In this document: positions 10,826 through 18,275 of the stretch, one piece after another
How the letters are laid out: every line of letters begins with the position of its first letter
Position numbering within the stretch: position 1 is the stretch's first letter
Source of the DNA: Erythrobacter sp.
Lineage (GTDB): Bacteria > Pseudomonadota > Alphaproteobacteria > Sphingomonadales > Sphingomonadaceae
Length of the DNA stretch: 59,456 nucleotides
Direction: 5' to 3'
NCBI GenBank assembly: GCA_013822695.1
Contig: PNKW01000011.1
Coordinates: 1-59,456 of the forward strand
Position numbers and translations under genes: made by a program
The notes under the pieces: model-generated
Databases searched by the model: none
What the model was told of the DNA's origin: nothing
The model's input: only the letters and a program-made list of their open reading frames with translations

Positions 10826-12073
10826 ATGGTCGATTCCACTCCCGCCAGCCCCGCGCCCGAGGAGCACGCGCATGACGTGATCATCGTCGGCGGCGGGCTC
10901 GCCGGCGGATTGATCGCGCTCGCGCTGCACCGCCATGCGCCCGGCTGCCGCTTCCTCGTGATCGAGGCCGGGCGTACGCTGGGCGGCCACCACCGCTGGA
11001 GCTGGTTCGAAACCGACATCCCCGAAAGCGAACGCGCGCTGATGGCGGGCTTCCACCTCAACGGCTGGGACGAAGGCTACGATATCACCTTCCCCGGCCT
11101 CGGCCGCACGCTGCCGACCTCCTACCGCTCGCTCGCCAGCGCCGAATTCCACCGCGCGCTGACGGAAGAACTGCCTGCCGAGCGCGTGCTGCTGGAGACC
11201 AGGGCCGCCAGTCTCGACGCGGGCGGCGTGACGCTGGCGGACGGCACGCGAATGGCGGCCAAGCGCGTAATCGACTGCCGCCCGTTCCGATCCTCGCAGC
11301 ATCTCGCGGGCGGCTGGCAGGTGTTCCTCGGCCAGCACTTCAAGTGCGAGACGCCCCACGGCCTCACCCGCCCCGTGATCATGGATGCGAGCGTCGCCCA
11401 GATCGCCCCCCACGGCAATGGCGAAGCCTACCGCTTCGTCTATGTCCTTCCCCTGTCGCCCGACGAGGTGTTCATCGAGGACACCTATTATGCCGATCAG
11501 CCGAAGATGGACGCCGAGGTGCTCAAGGGCCGCGTCGCCGAATATGCCATTCGCAACGGCTGGAAGGGCGAGGTGATCGATCAGGAGGCGGGCATCCTGC
11601 CGGTGATATCCGGCGGAGACTTCGCCGCCGCCACCGCCGAGGTCACCATCCCCGGGGTCGCGCTGGTGGGCGCGCGCGGGGGCTTCTCGCACCCGCTGAC
11701 AAGCTACACCCTGCCTTTCGCGGTCGACAATGCGCTCAGGATCGCCCGGTTGATCGCGCGGCGGCCCGATCTCACGGGCGAGGAACTCGCCGCCTACTGC
11801 GCGCGGCGGGCCAGGCGTCACTGGCGCGCGACCGCCTATTACCGGATGCTCAGCCGCATGCTGTTCGAGGCTGCCGAGCCCGGCAAGCGGGTGGTGGTGT
11901 TCGAACACTTCTACGCGCTGCAAGGCAGGCTGGTGGAGCGGTTCTATGCCGGCCGCTCGACCTGGCCTGACCGGCTGCGCATCCTTACCGGCAAGCCCCC
12001 CGTAGCTATTCCGCGCGCCATCCGCGCGCTGTTTTCCTCAGGCAAGCCTTTCAAAACGGAGACCCCGGCATGA
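10826..12073 (+). CDS. crtY: Lycopene beta-cyclase
   Basis: A 415-residue flavoprotein that converts lycopene to beta-carotene. The dinucleotide-binding motif VIIVGGGLAGGLIALAL near residue 20 is followed by LGGHHRWSWFETDI, the CrtY counterpart of the L-G-G-x-H-x-W-S-x-H/F block. VFIEDTYY and GGFSHPLTSYTLPFAVDNALRI match later conserved blocks. The ATG at 10826 was preferred to an in-frame start 75 bp upstream because the family begins close to the FAD motif. Its stop overlaps the crtI start (ATGA), so the two are translationally coupled. Confidence 0.95.
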   Translation: MVDSTPASPAPEEHAHDVIIVGGGLAGGLIALALHRHAPGCRFLVIEAGRTLGGHHRWSWFETDIPESERALMAGFHLNGWDEGYDITFPGLGRTLPTSYRSLASAEFHRALTEELPAERVLLETRAASLDAGGVTLADGTRMAAKRVIDCRPFRSSQHLAGGWQVFLGQHFKCETPHGLTRPVIMDASVAQIAPHGNGEAYRFVYVLPLSPDEVFIEDTYYADQPKMDAEVLKGRVAEYAIRNGWKGEVIDQEAGILPVISGGDFAAATAEVTIPGVALVGARGGFSHPLTSYTLPFAVDNALRIARLIARRPDLTGEELAAYCARRARRHWRATAYYRMLSRMLFEAAEPGKRVVVFEHFYALQGRLVERFYAGRSTWPDRLRILTGKPPVAIPRAIRALFSSGKPFKTETPA

Positions 12074-13629
12074 ACGCCGATGCGAAGCTCAACCTTTCGG
12101 GCGCTAAAGGCGTGAACCCCGCGATCGCGGCCCGCTATGACGGCCGCACCGCCTGCGTGATCGGCGCCGGTTTCGGCGGCATGGCGCTCGCCATCCGGCT
12201 GCAATCGGCAGGGATCGCGACCACCGTGATCGAAAGCCGCGACAAGCCCGGCGGGCGCGCCTATTTCTGGGAGCGTGAGGGCTTCACCTTCGACGCCGGG
12301 CCGACCGTCATCACCGATCCCGATTGCCTCAAGGAGCTGTGGGGCCTGACCGGCCACGACATCGCCGATGATGTCGAGCTGATGAAGGTGATGCCCTTCT
12401 ACCGCCTCAACTGGCCCGACGGCACCAATTTCGACTACTCGAACGACGAAGCGCAGCTCAACGCCGAGATCGCCAAGCTCAACCCTGCCGACGTCGCGGG
12501 CTATGCGCGCTTCCTCGAATATTCCGAGCGGGTCTACATGGAAGGCTACCTCAAGCTCGGCACCGTGCCGTTCCTCGATTTCAAGTCGATGCTCAAGGCC
12601 GCCCCTGCGCTGATCAAGGAACAGGCGTGGCGTTCGGTCTACTCGATGGTGTCGAGCTATGTCGAGAACGAGAAGCTGCGCGAGGCGCTCTCGTTCCACA
12701 CGCTGCTCGTGGGCGGCAACCCGATGAACACCTCGTCGATCTACGCGCTGATCCACAAGCTGGAAAAGGACGGCGGCGTGTGGTGGGCGCGCGGCGGCAC
12801 CAACCGCCTGATCGCCGGGATGGTGCGCCATTTCGAGCGGCTGGGCGGCACGATGCGCGTCGGCGATCCGGTGGTGCAGGTGCACACGCTGGGCACCAAG
12901 GCGACCGAGATCGAGACCAAGAGCGGGTTCAAGCAGCGCTTCGATGCGGTCGCCAGCAACGCCGACATCATGCATTCCTACAAGGACCTGATGTCGCAGA
13001 GCGCGCGCGGCAAGCAGATGGCCAAATCGCTGAACCGGAAGAGCTTCTCGCCCAGCCTCTTCGTGGTGCATTTCGGGCTGGAGGGCACCTGGCCCGGCAT
13101 CCCGCACCACATGATTTTGTTCGCCAAACGCTACAAGGGCCTGCTTGACGACATCTACAAGAACGGCGTGGTGCCCGAGGATTTCGCGATCTATCTCCAC
13201 CACCCGACCGTGAGCGATCCCTCGATGGCACCGGCGGGCAAGAGCACCTTCTATGCGCTCGTGCCGGTCAGCCACATGGGCAAGATGCCGCTCGACTGGG
13301 ACGAGGTGGGGCCGAAGCTGGAAAAGATGATCCTCGACGAGCTTGGCCGCCGGCTGATCCCCGACATCCATTCGCGGATCGTCACCAAGTTCAGCTACGC
13401 CCCCAAGGACTTCAAGCAGGACTTGAACGCCCACATGGGCAGCGCCTTCAGCCTCGAGCCCGTGCTGTGGCAGAGCGCCTGGCTGCGCGGCCACAACCGC
13501 GATGACGTGATCGACAACTACTACCTCGTCGGCGCGGGAACGCACCCGGGCGCGGGCATCCCGGGCGTGGTCGGCAGCGCCAAGGCGACCGCCGGGCTGA
13601 TGCTGGAGGATCTGGCGAAGGTGCAATAA
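12070..13629 (+). CDS. crtI: Phytoene desaturase
   Basis: A 519-residue FAD-dependent desaturase that turns phytoene into lycopene. The N-terminal motif ACVIGAGFGGMALAIRLQ and DKPGGRAYFWEREGFTFDAGPTVITDP are diagnostic. The C-terminal LVGAGTHPGAGIPGVVGSAKATAGLML is the bacterial CrtI signature. An N-terminal extension of about 28 residues precedes the FAD motif. It overlaps crtY by four bases. Its TAA is followed at once by a hairpin repeat (13630-13680) and a DUF559 ORF, which separate it from crtB. Confidence 0.97.
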   Translation: MNADAKLNLSGAKGVNPAIAARYDGRTACVIGAGFGGMALAIRLQSAGIATTVIESRDKPGGRAYFWEREGFTFDAGPTVITDPDCLKELWGLTGHDIADDVELMKVMPFYRLNWPDGTNFDYSNDEAQLNAEIAKLNPADVAGYARFLEYSERVYMEGYLKLGTVPFLDFKSMLKAAPALIKEQAWRSVYSMVSSYVENEKLREALSFHTLLVGGNPMNTSSIYALIHKLEKDGGVWWARGGTNRLIAGMVRHFERLGGTMRVGDPVVQVHTLGTKATEIETKSGFKQRFDAVASNADIMHSYKDLMSQSARGKQMAKSLNRKSFSPSLFVVHFGLEGTWPGIPHHMILFAKRYKGLLDDIYKNGVVPEDFAIYLHHPTVSDPSMAPAGKSTFYALVPVSHMGKMPLDWDEVGPKLEKMILDELGRRLIPDIHSRIVTKFSYAPKDFKQDLNAHMGSAFSLEPVLWQSAWLRGHNRDDVIDNYYLVGAGTHPGAGIPGVVGSAKATAGLMLEDLAKVQ

Positions 13630-13680
13630 ATCCTCCCCTTCAGGGGAGGGGGACCACCGCAGGTGGTGGAGGGGCGAGCC
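13630..13680. repeat. Hairpin repeat, left flank of the DUF559 ORF
   Basis: The sequence ATCCTCCCCTTCAGGGGAGG continues through GGGACCACCGCAGGTGGTGG to AGGGGCGAGCC. It is the reverse complement, with few mismatches, of the copy at 14049-14101. It begins directly after the crtI TAA, and its GGAGGGG end acts as Shine-Dalgarno for the DUF559 GTG start at 13681. Confidence 0.85.
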
Positions 13681-14109
13681 GTGATCAGAGGCCAGAAGGA
13701 CACCGTTAAACTCGCCCGCAAACTCCGCGCCGAAATGACGCCGCCCGAGATCGCGCTATGGCAAGCCCTGCGCACCCGTCCCGGAGGCCACAAGTTTCGG
13801 CGCCAGCATCCGGCCGGGGTGTATGTGCTCGACTTCTTCTGCAACAAGGCGCGACTGGCCATCGAAGTCGATGGGAGCGCGCACGACAATCCTTCGGTGA
13901 TCGCCAAGGATCAGGCGCGCTCACGGTTTCTGCGAGAACAAGGTGTCGCCACCACGCGCATCCCGGCGAAACTTGTGCTTGAAGATCTTGATGCTGTGGT
14001 TAGGCGACTGGTGCAAATCTGTGATGAAAGACTGGATGGCATGAACTGCTCGCCCCTCCACCATCCTGCGGATGGTCCCCCTCCCCTTGCAGGGGAGGAT
14101 AAGGCGTGA
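13681..14109 (+). CDS. DUF559 (Vsr-like endonuclease fold) protein
   Basis: A 142-residue protein if started at GTG 13681, with GGAGGGG seven bases upstream; an in-frame start six codons earlier exists. It carries the DUF559 pattern: TPPEIALWQALR, KFRRQHPAGVYVLDFFC and ARLAIEVDGSAHD. D51, E62, D64 and H68 match the likely PD-(D/E)XK/Vsr-type catalytic residues. The last 20 or so residues (from CSPLHHPADG) are encoded by the right-hand repeat. The gene interrupts a carotenoid operon between inverted repeats, which looks like insertion of a mobile cassette. Its stop overlaps the next GTG start. Family function is unproven; nuclease activity is inferred. Confidence 0.88.
   Translation: MIRGQKDTVKLARKLRAEMTPPEIALWQALRTRPGGHKFRRQHPAGVYVLDFFCNKARLAIEVDGSAHDNPSVIAKDQARSRFLREQGVATTRIPAKLVLEDLDAVVRRLVQICDERLDGMNCSPLHHPADGPPPLAGEDKA
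14049..14101. repeat. Hairpin repeat, right flank of the DUF559 ORF
   Basis: CTCGCCCCTCCACCATCCTG continues to GGTCCCCCTCCCC and GGGGAGGATA. It is the inverted partner of 13630-13680. It encodes the C-terminus of the DUF559 protein, and its GGGGAGGA provides the Shine-Dalgarno for the GTG start at 14106. Confidence 0.85.
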
Positions 14110-14687
14110 AACGTCTCGCCGTCTATTGCGGTTCGGCCTCGCCCGAGGACCCGCGCTATCTGCAACTCGCCCATGATGTCGGCGCGGAACTCGCGCAGCG
14201 CGGGATCGGGCTCGTCTATGGCGGGGGCAAGCTTGGGCTGATGGGCGCGGTCGCGCGCGGGGCCAAGGAAGGCGGCGGCGAGGTCATTGGCATCATCCCC
14301 GAAGCCCTCGTGCGCGCCGAAGTCGCCAACCATGATTGCGATGAACTCGTCACCGTGTCGGGCATGCACGAGAGGAAGCAGCGCTTCACCGACCTTTCGG
14401 ATGGCTTCGTCACCATCCCCGGCGGCGTGGGCACGCAGGACGAGCTGTGGGAGGCGATGAGCTGGTCGCAGCTGGGCTACCACACCAAGCCCGTCGGCCT
14501 GCTCAACGCTTTCGGCTTCTACGACCACCTGCTCGCCTTCAACGCCAAGATGATCGAGGTCGGCTTTGTCCGACCGCAGCACCAGAACATCTTGATCGCC
14601 GCGGACACCATCGGCGACCTCCTCGCCAGGATGGCGGCCTACCAGCCCCACACCCCGATCTTCCGCATGAAGGCCGAGGAGCTGTAA
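14106..14687 (+). CDS. LOG family protein (TIGR00730, cytokinin riboside 5'-monophosphate phosphoribohydrolase type)
   Basis: A 193-residue Rossmann-fold protein. It has YGGGKLGLMGAVARGA and the signature PGGVGTQDELWE (PGGxGT-x2-E), which binds the nucleotide phosphate in LOG enzymes. RKQRFTDLSDGFV precedes it. Members split nucleotide 5'-monophosphates into base and ribose-5-phosphate; some make cytokinins. It starts with GTG overlapping the DUF559 stop, preceded by GGGGAGGA from the repeat. It sits directly between the carotenoid genes crtI and crtB, but a pathway link is not evident. Confidence 0.92.
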   Translation: MKRLAVYCGSASPEDPRYLQLAHDVGAELAQRGIGLVYGGGKLGLMGAVARGAKEGGGEVIGIIPEALVRAEVANHDCDELVTVSGMHERKQRFTDLSDGFVTIPGGVGTQDELWEAMSWSQLGYHTKPVGLLNAFGFYDHLLAFNAKMIEVGFVRPQHQNILIAADTIGDLLARMAAYQPHTPIFRMKAEEL

Positions 14688-14695
14688 GCCTCGCC

Positions 14696-15670
14696 ATGGC
14701 GGTCGATCCCGCAACCCGCGCCGCGCTGGTCGAGCATGCCCGGCTGACGATCAAGCACGGCTCGCAGAGCTTCTCTGCCGCCGCGCGCCTGTTCGACCGC
14801 GAGACCCGCGAGCGTGCCTGGCTGCTTTACGCATGGTGCCGCCGCGCCGATGACATTGCCGACAATCAGGAGCTGGGCGGAGAACTGGGCGACCAGTCGG
14901 ACCTGGCGGGCCGCCTCGCCTATATCCGCCGGTTGACCGCGCTGGCCTTTGCGCAGCAGCCCACGGGCGATCCGGCCTTCGACGCGCTCGGTGTGGTCGC
15001 CGCCGAGGTGGGCCTGACCCCGCAAATGGCCGAGGACGTGATCGCCGGGTTCCAGCTCGACGCCGAGGACTGGCGCCCGCGCACCGAGGCCGACATGCTG
15101 CGCTATTGTTATCACGTAGCGGGCGCGGTCGGCGTGATGATGGCGGTGGTGATGGGGGTCGATCCGCGCGACCAGGAAACGCTCGACCGGGCGAACGACC
15201 TCGGCCTTGCCTTCCAGCTCTCCAATATTGCCCGCGATATTGTCGAAGATGATGCGGCGGGGCGCTGTTACCTGCCCGAAATCTGGCTGGTCGAACAGGA
15301 TATCGAGCCCGGCCAGCACACCAAGCCGCACCACCGCAAGGAGCTCGCCGAGATGGCCGCGCGGCTGGTGGCGCTGGTCGAAAAGCACGAGGCAGCGGCG
15401 CGCGTGGGCGCGGCCAAGCTCCCCTTCCGCAGCCGCTGGGCGGTGCTCTCCGCCGCGCGGATCTATGGCGCGATCGGAAGAAAGGTGCGCAGCCGAGGGC
15501 CGGAGGCGTGGAACTCGCGCACCTATGTGCCGAGGAGCGAGAAGGCACTCTACGGCGTGCGCGCGTTCCTTTCGGCGGTGCTCAACCGCGAAAAGGTGCC
15601 CGAGGGCGGCATTCATTGGGGGATCGCCGATTACCGGCCCAAATCAGCCCAATCGTCTCCCCGGACTTGA
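14696..15670 (+). CDS. crtB: Phytoene synthase
   Basis: A 324-residue squalene/phytoene synthase that condenses two geranylgeranyl diphosphates into phytoene. The first aspartate-rich motif is YAWCRRADDIADNQ, and the second lies in QLSNIARDIVEDDAAGRCYLP. ARIYGAIGRKVRSRG and RTYVPRSEKALYGVRAF are typical C-terminal blocks. ATG 14696 begins nine bases after the LOG stop; longer upstream frames overlap that gene and were rejected. With crtY and crtI this gives the route from GGPP to beta-carotene. Confidence 0.96.
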   Translation: MAVDPATRAALVEHARLTIKHGSQSFSAAARLFDRETRERAWLLYAWCRRADDIADNQELGGELGDQSDLAGRLAYIRRLTALAFAQQPTGDPAFDALGVVAAEVGLTPQMAEDVIAGFQLDAEDWRPRTEADMLRYCYHVAGAVGVMMAVVMGVDPRDQETLDRANDLGLAFQLSNIARDIVEDDAAGRCYLPEIWLVEQDIEPGQHTKPHHRKELAEMAARLVALVEKHEAAARVGAAKLPFRSRWAVLSAARIYGAIGRKVRSRGPEAWNSRTYVPRSEKALYGVRAFLSAVLNREKVPEGGIHWGIADYRPKSAQSSPRT

Positions 15671-15691
15671 TCCGGGCCCCGCTCCTTTTTT
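15661..15691 (+). terminator. Possible weak terminator after crtB
   Basis: CCGGA-CTTGAT-TCCGG forms a short hairpin over the crtB stop region, and a run of six T follows about ten bases later. The spacing is long for a standard Rho-independent terminator. Confidence 0.35.
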
Positions 15692-16016
15692 GGTTCACGC
15701 GGAGACCACGGAGGAAAGGAGACCACGGGGAAGGTTACGCGGCAAAGCCGCAGGGTTTGCTCACACGAAGACACAAAGCCACAAAGAAAGAGCCACTGGA
15801 CGCAGGCGAAGCGCGAGCCCTTTGCGTCTTTGTGACTTTGTGTGAGCAACGACTTTGAGCGCCGCTGGCGCGGCGGGATGCACACCCTCCGCGTCTCGGC
15901 GACAAGCCTCCGCAGAGCAGCTGCGTAACCTTCTCTGCGGCCTCTGCGCCTCTGCGGTCTCTGCGCGAACCCTGTCCTGTCTCGACACCCGCCGAGCCGG
16001 GGGCTAATCCGCTACT
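15671..16016. repeat. Large nested inverted repeat, no gene
   Basis: This 346-bp gap holds a nested palindrome. The outer arms are about 15692-15740 (GGTTCACGCGGAGACC onward) and 15923-15971 (ending GGTCTCTGCGCGAACC). The inner arms are about 15760-15790 (CTCACACGAAGACACAAAGC) and 15820-15848 (CGTCTTTGTGACTTTGTGTG). The outer arms consist of loose tandem eight-base units. A similar structure lies at 22487-22705. No credible coding sequence was seen. Confidence 0.75.
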
Positions 16017-16220
16017 ATGGTTGGTCGCTTTATCCCACTTTTCGTCGGAATCGGGTTGATCGCTGGCATAGGCGGATTGATCCATTGGCTTTCGGGGATG
16101 GACATCATCGTCTGCGCAGTCCTTGTTGCCGGAGCCATGATTCTCATCAGCCTTCTCGCTGAATGGGAAGATAGGCAACCGGGCGGCTTCCTGAATTCCA
16201 AAGGCAAGAACCCAGAATGA
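16017..16220 (+). CDS. Small two-helix membrane protein
   Basis: A 67-residue product with two predicted membrane helices (IPLFVGIGLIAGIGGLI and DIIVCAVLVAGAMILISLL) and a short polar C-terminal tail. Its stop overlaps the start of the biotin carboxylase gene (ATGA), which suggests a real, coupled gene. There is no obvious ribosome site or recognised family. A membrane role alongside the carboxylase would be speculative. Confidence 0.6.
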   Translation: MVGRFIPLFVGIGLIAGIGGLIHWLSGMDIIVCAVLVAGAMILISLLAEWEDRQPGGFLNSKGKNPE

Positions 16221-18142
16221 TCGAGAAACTCCTGATCGCCAATCGCGGCGAGATCGCCTGCCGGATCATGCGCACCGCGCGGGGGATGGGCGTGGCAACA
16301 GTCGCGGTCTATTCCGATGCCGATGCCAAAGCGCTGCATGTGCGCCAAGCGGACGAGGCGGTGCATATCGGCCCCTCGCCCGCGGCCGAAAGCTATCTGG
16401 TGGGCGCGAAGATCATCGCGGCGGCCAAGCAGACCGGGGCGGATGCGATCCATCCGGGCTACGGCTTCCTGTCGGAGAACGCCGACTTCGCCCAGGCGGT
16501 GCTGGATGCGGGCCTGATCTGGGTAGGCCCCAAACCCGCCAGTATCCGTGCGATGGGCCTGAAGGACGCGGCCAAGCAGCTGATGCGCGCCGCCGGCGTG
16601 CCGGTGACGCCGGGCTATGACGGGTCCGACCAGTCGGTGGAGCGGCTGACGGCAGAGGCCGAGGCCATCGGCTACCCCGTCCTCATCAAGGCCGTCGCAG
16701 GCGGCGGCGGCAAGGGGATGCGCAAGGTCGATGCCCCCGCCGATTTCGCCGCGTCGCTGGAAAGCTGCCGCCGCGAGGCCAAGGCGAGCTTCGGCAACGA
16801 CGAAGTATTACTCGAAAAGTGGATCACCTCGCCCCGCCATATCGAAGTGCAGGTGTTCGGCGATGCCCACGGCAACGTCGTCCACCTGTTCGAGCGCGAC
16901 TGTTCCTTGCAACGCCGCCACCAGAAGGTGATCGAGGAAGCCCCCGCCCCCGGCATGGACGCCGCCACCCGCGAAGCGATCTGCGCCGCCGCCGTGCGCG
17001 CCGCAAAGGCGGTCGATTACGAGGGCGCAGGCACGATCGAATTCATAGCCGATGCCTCAGAGGGCCTGCGCGCCGACCGCATCTTCTTCATGGAGATGAA
17101 CACCCGCCTTCAGGTCGAACACCCCGTCACCGAGGAAATCACCGGGGTCGATCTGGTCGAATGGCAATTGCGCGTCGCGAGCGGGGAGCCGCTGCCGAAG
17201 CGGCAGGAGGAGTTGTCGATCAACGGCCATGCGATCGAGGCGCGGCTCTATGCGGAGGACCCGGCGAAGGGGTTTCTGCCGAGCACGGGGCGCATAACAT
17301 GGTTCGAGATTCTCGCGCCGAACCGGACAGAGACTGGCATCGAAAAAGGTGACATGATCTCGCCGTTTTACGACCCAATGATCGCGAAAATCGTAGTCCA
17401 TGCGGATAACAGAGGCAACGCAGTCAAGGGCATAGCGAAGGCTTGTGCGCAGACCCAAGTCTTGGGTGTGAAGACGAATGCCGGTTTTCTCGCCCGGTTG
17501 GTCGGGCATCCTCAATTTGCTGCCGAATCCTTGGATACCGGTTTCATTGATCGGTTCCAGTCCGATCTCACCGTGCCCGATGAATTGCACGACACACTTC
17601 TCGACGATGCCGCAACCGTGCTGTTGAGTACTAATCTGAACCCCACGAATAACTGGCATCCGCCATCGATCGCTTACTCGTACTTTGATCGTTTCGAGTC
17701 CGATCCTTGGAGACAGAACTATGGTTTCCGTCTCAATGCCGACTGGGATCACATCATTGCGATGAACGTCGATGGGAAAACCGTCCGCCAGAACCTGCCC
17801 GATGACTACTTCACTCGGCGTATCGAAGGCGCCAGAAGCGCCGATGGAGTAGCAGTGTTCCGTGGCGGCGAGGCGCTTAAGGTGAAAAACCGATGGGACG
17901 GCACCGGCCAAGCCTCCGCCGCCGATGGCGCGATCATTGCGCCGATGCCGGGCAAGGTCATCGCGGTCGATGTCGCCGAGGGCCAGGCCGTCACCGCAGG
18001 GCAGCGGCTGATGGTGCTCGAGGCGATGAAGATGGAACACGCTCTTGCCGCGCCCTTCGACGGGGTGATCGAGGGGCTGGCCGTCAGCGCGGGCGGGCAG
18101 GTGCAGGTTGAGGCGGTGCTCTGCCGGGTGGTGCCGCAATGA
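16217..18142 (+). CDS. Acetyl/propionyl-CoA carboxylase alpha subunit (biotin carboxylase + BCCP)
   Basis: A 641-residue protein with biotin carboxylase domain first (MIEKLLIANRGEIACRIMRTAR; ATP-grasp GGGGKGMRKV; catalytic block EMNTRLQVEHPVTE near residues 293-306). A linker/BT region follows, then a C-terminal biotinyl domain with EAMKMEH, whose Lys is biotinylated. It carboxylates biotin with ATP and bicarbonate for the beta subunit encoded downstream. The segment 17290-17880 is clearly lower in GC and uses rare codons such as AGA, unlike both ends, suggesting gene-conversion or recombination. The acyl-CoA substrate (acetyl, propionyl, methylcrotonyl or other) is not decidable by eye. Confidence 0.92.
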   Translation: MIEKLLIANRGEIACRIMRTARGMGVATVAVYSDADAKALHVRQADEAVHIGPSPAAESYLVGAKIIAAAKQTGADAIHPGYGFLSENADFAQAVLDAGLIWVGPKPASIRAMGLKDAAKQLMRAAGVPVTPGYDGSDQSVERLTAEAEAIGYPVLIKAVAGGGGKGMRKVDAPADFAASLESCRREAKASFGNDEVLLEKWITSPRHIEVQVFGDAHGNVVHLFERDCSLQRRHQKVIEEAPAPGMDAATREAICAAAVRAAKAVDYEGAGTIEFIADASEGLRADRIFFMEMNTRLQVEHPVTEEITGVDLVEWQLRVASGEPLPKRQEELSINGHAIEARLYAEDPAKGFLPSTGRITWFEILAPNRTETGIEKGDMISPFYDPMIAKIVVHADNRGNAVKGIAKACAQTQVLGVKTNAGFLARLVGHPQFAAESLDTGFIDRFQSDLTVPDELHDTLLDDAATVLLSTNLNPTNNWHPPSIAYSYFDRFESDPWRQNYGFRLNADWDHIIAMNVDGKTVRQNLPDDYFTRRIEGARSADGVAVFRGGEALKVKNRWDGTGQASAADGAIIAPMPGKVIAVDVAEGQAVTAGQRLMVLEAMKMEHALAAPFDGVIEGLAVSAGGQVQVEAVLCRVVPQ

Positions 18143-18275
18143 TCCTCCCCGGAACGGGGAGGGGGACCATGCGCAGCATGGTGGAGGGGACACTCGGCCG
18201 GGCACGGCGCCTGAGGCGAGTCCCCTCCGTCAGCCGCCTGCGGCGTCTGCCGCCTCCCCGTGCCGGGGAGGATTG
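18141..18275. repeat. Composite hairpin repeat between carboxylase subunits
   Basis: It starts within the alpha-subunit TGA (TGATCCTCCCC) and ends at the beta-subunit start (GGGGAGGATTG-ATG). The left hairpin contains GGGGACCATGCGCAGCATGG. A variable spacer follows, then a right hairpin with CCGTCAGCCGCCTGCGGCG. Its reverse complement matches 19825-19956 in arrangement. It provides the Shine-Dalgarno GGAGGA for the beta subunit. Confidence 0.85.

Noticed and set aside
13630..14101. CRISPR array or attC-like site from the repeated hairpins
   Set aside because: The repeats are inverted pairs flanking genes, not regularly spaced direct repeats, and no cas or integrase gene is nearby.
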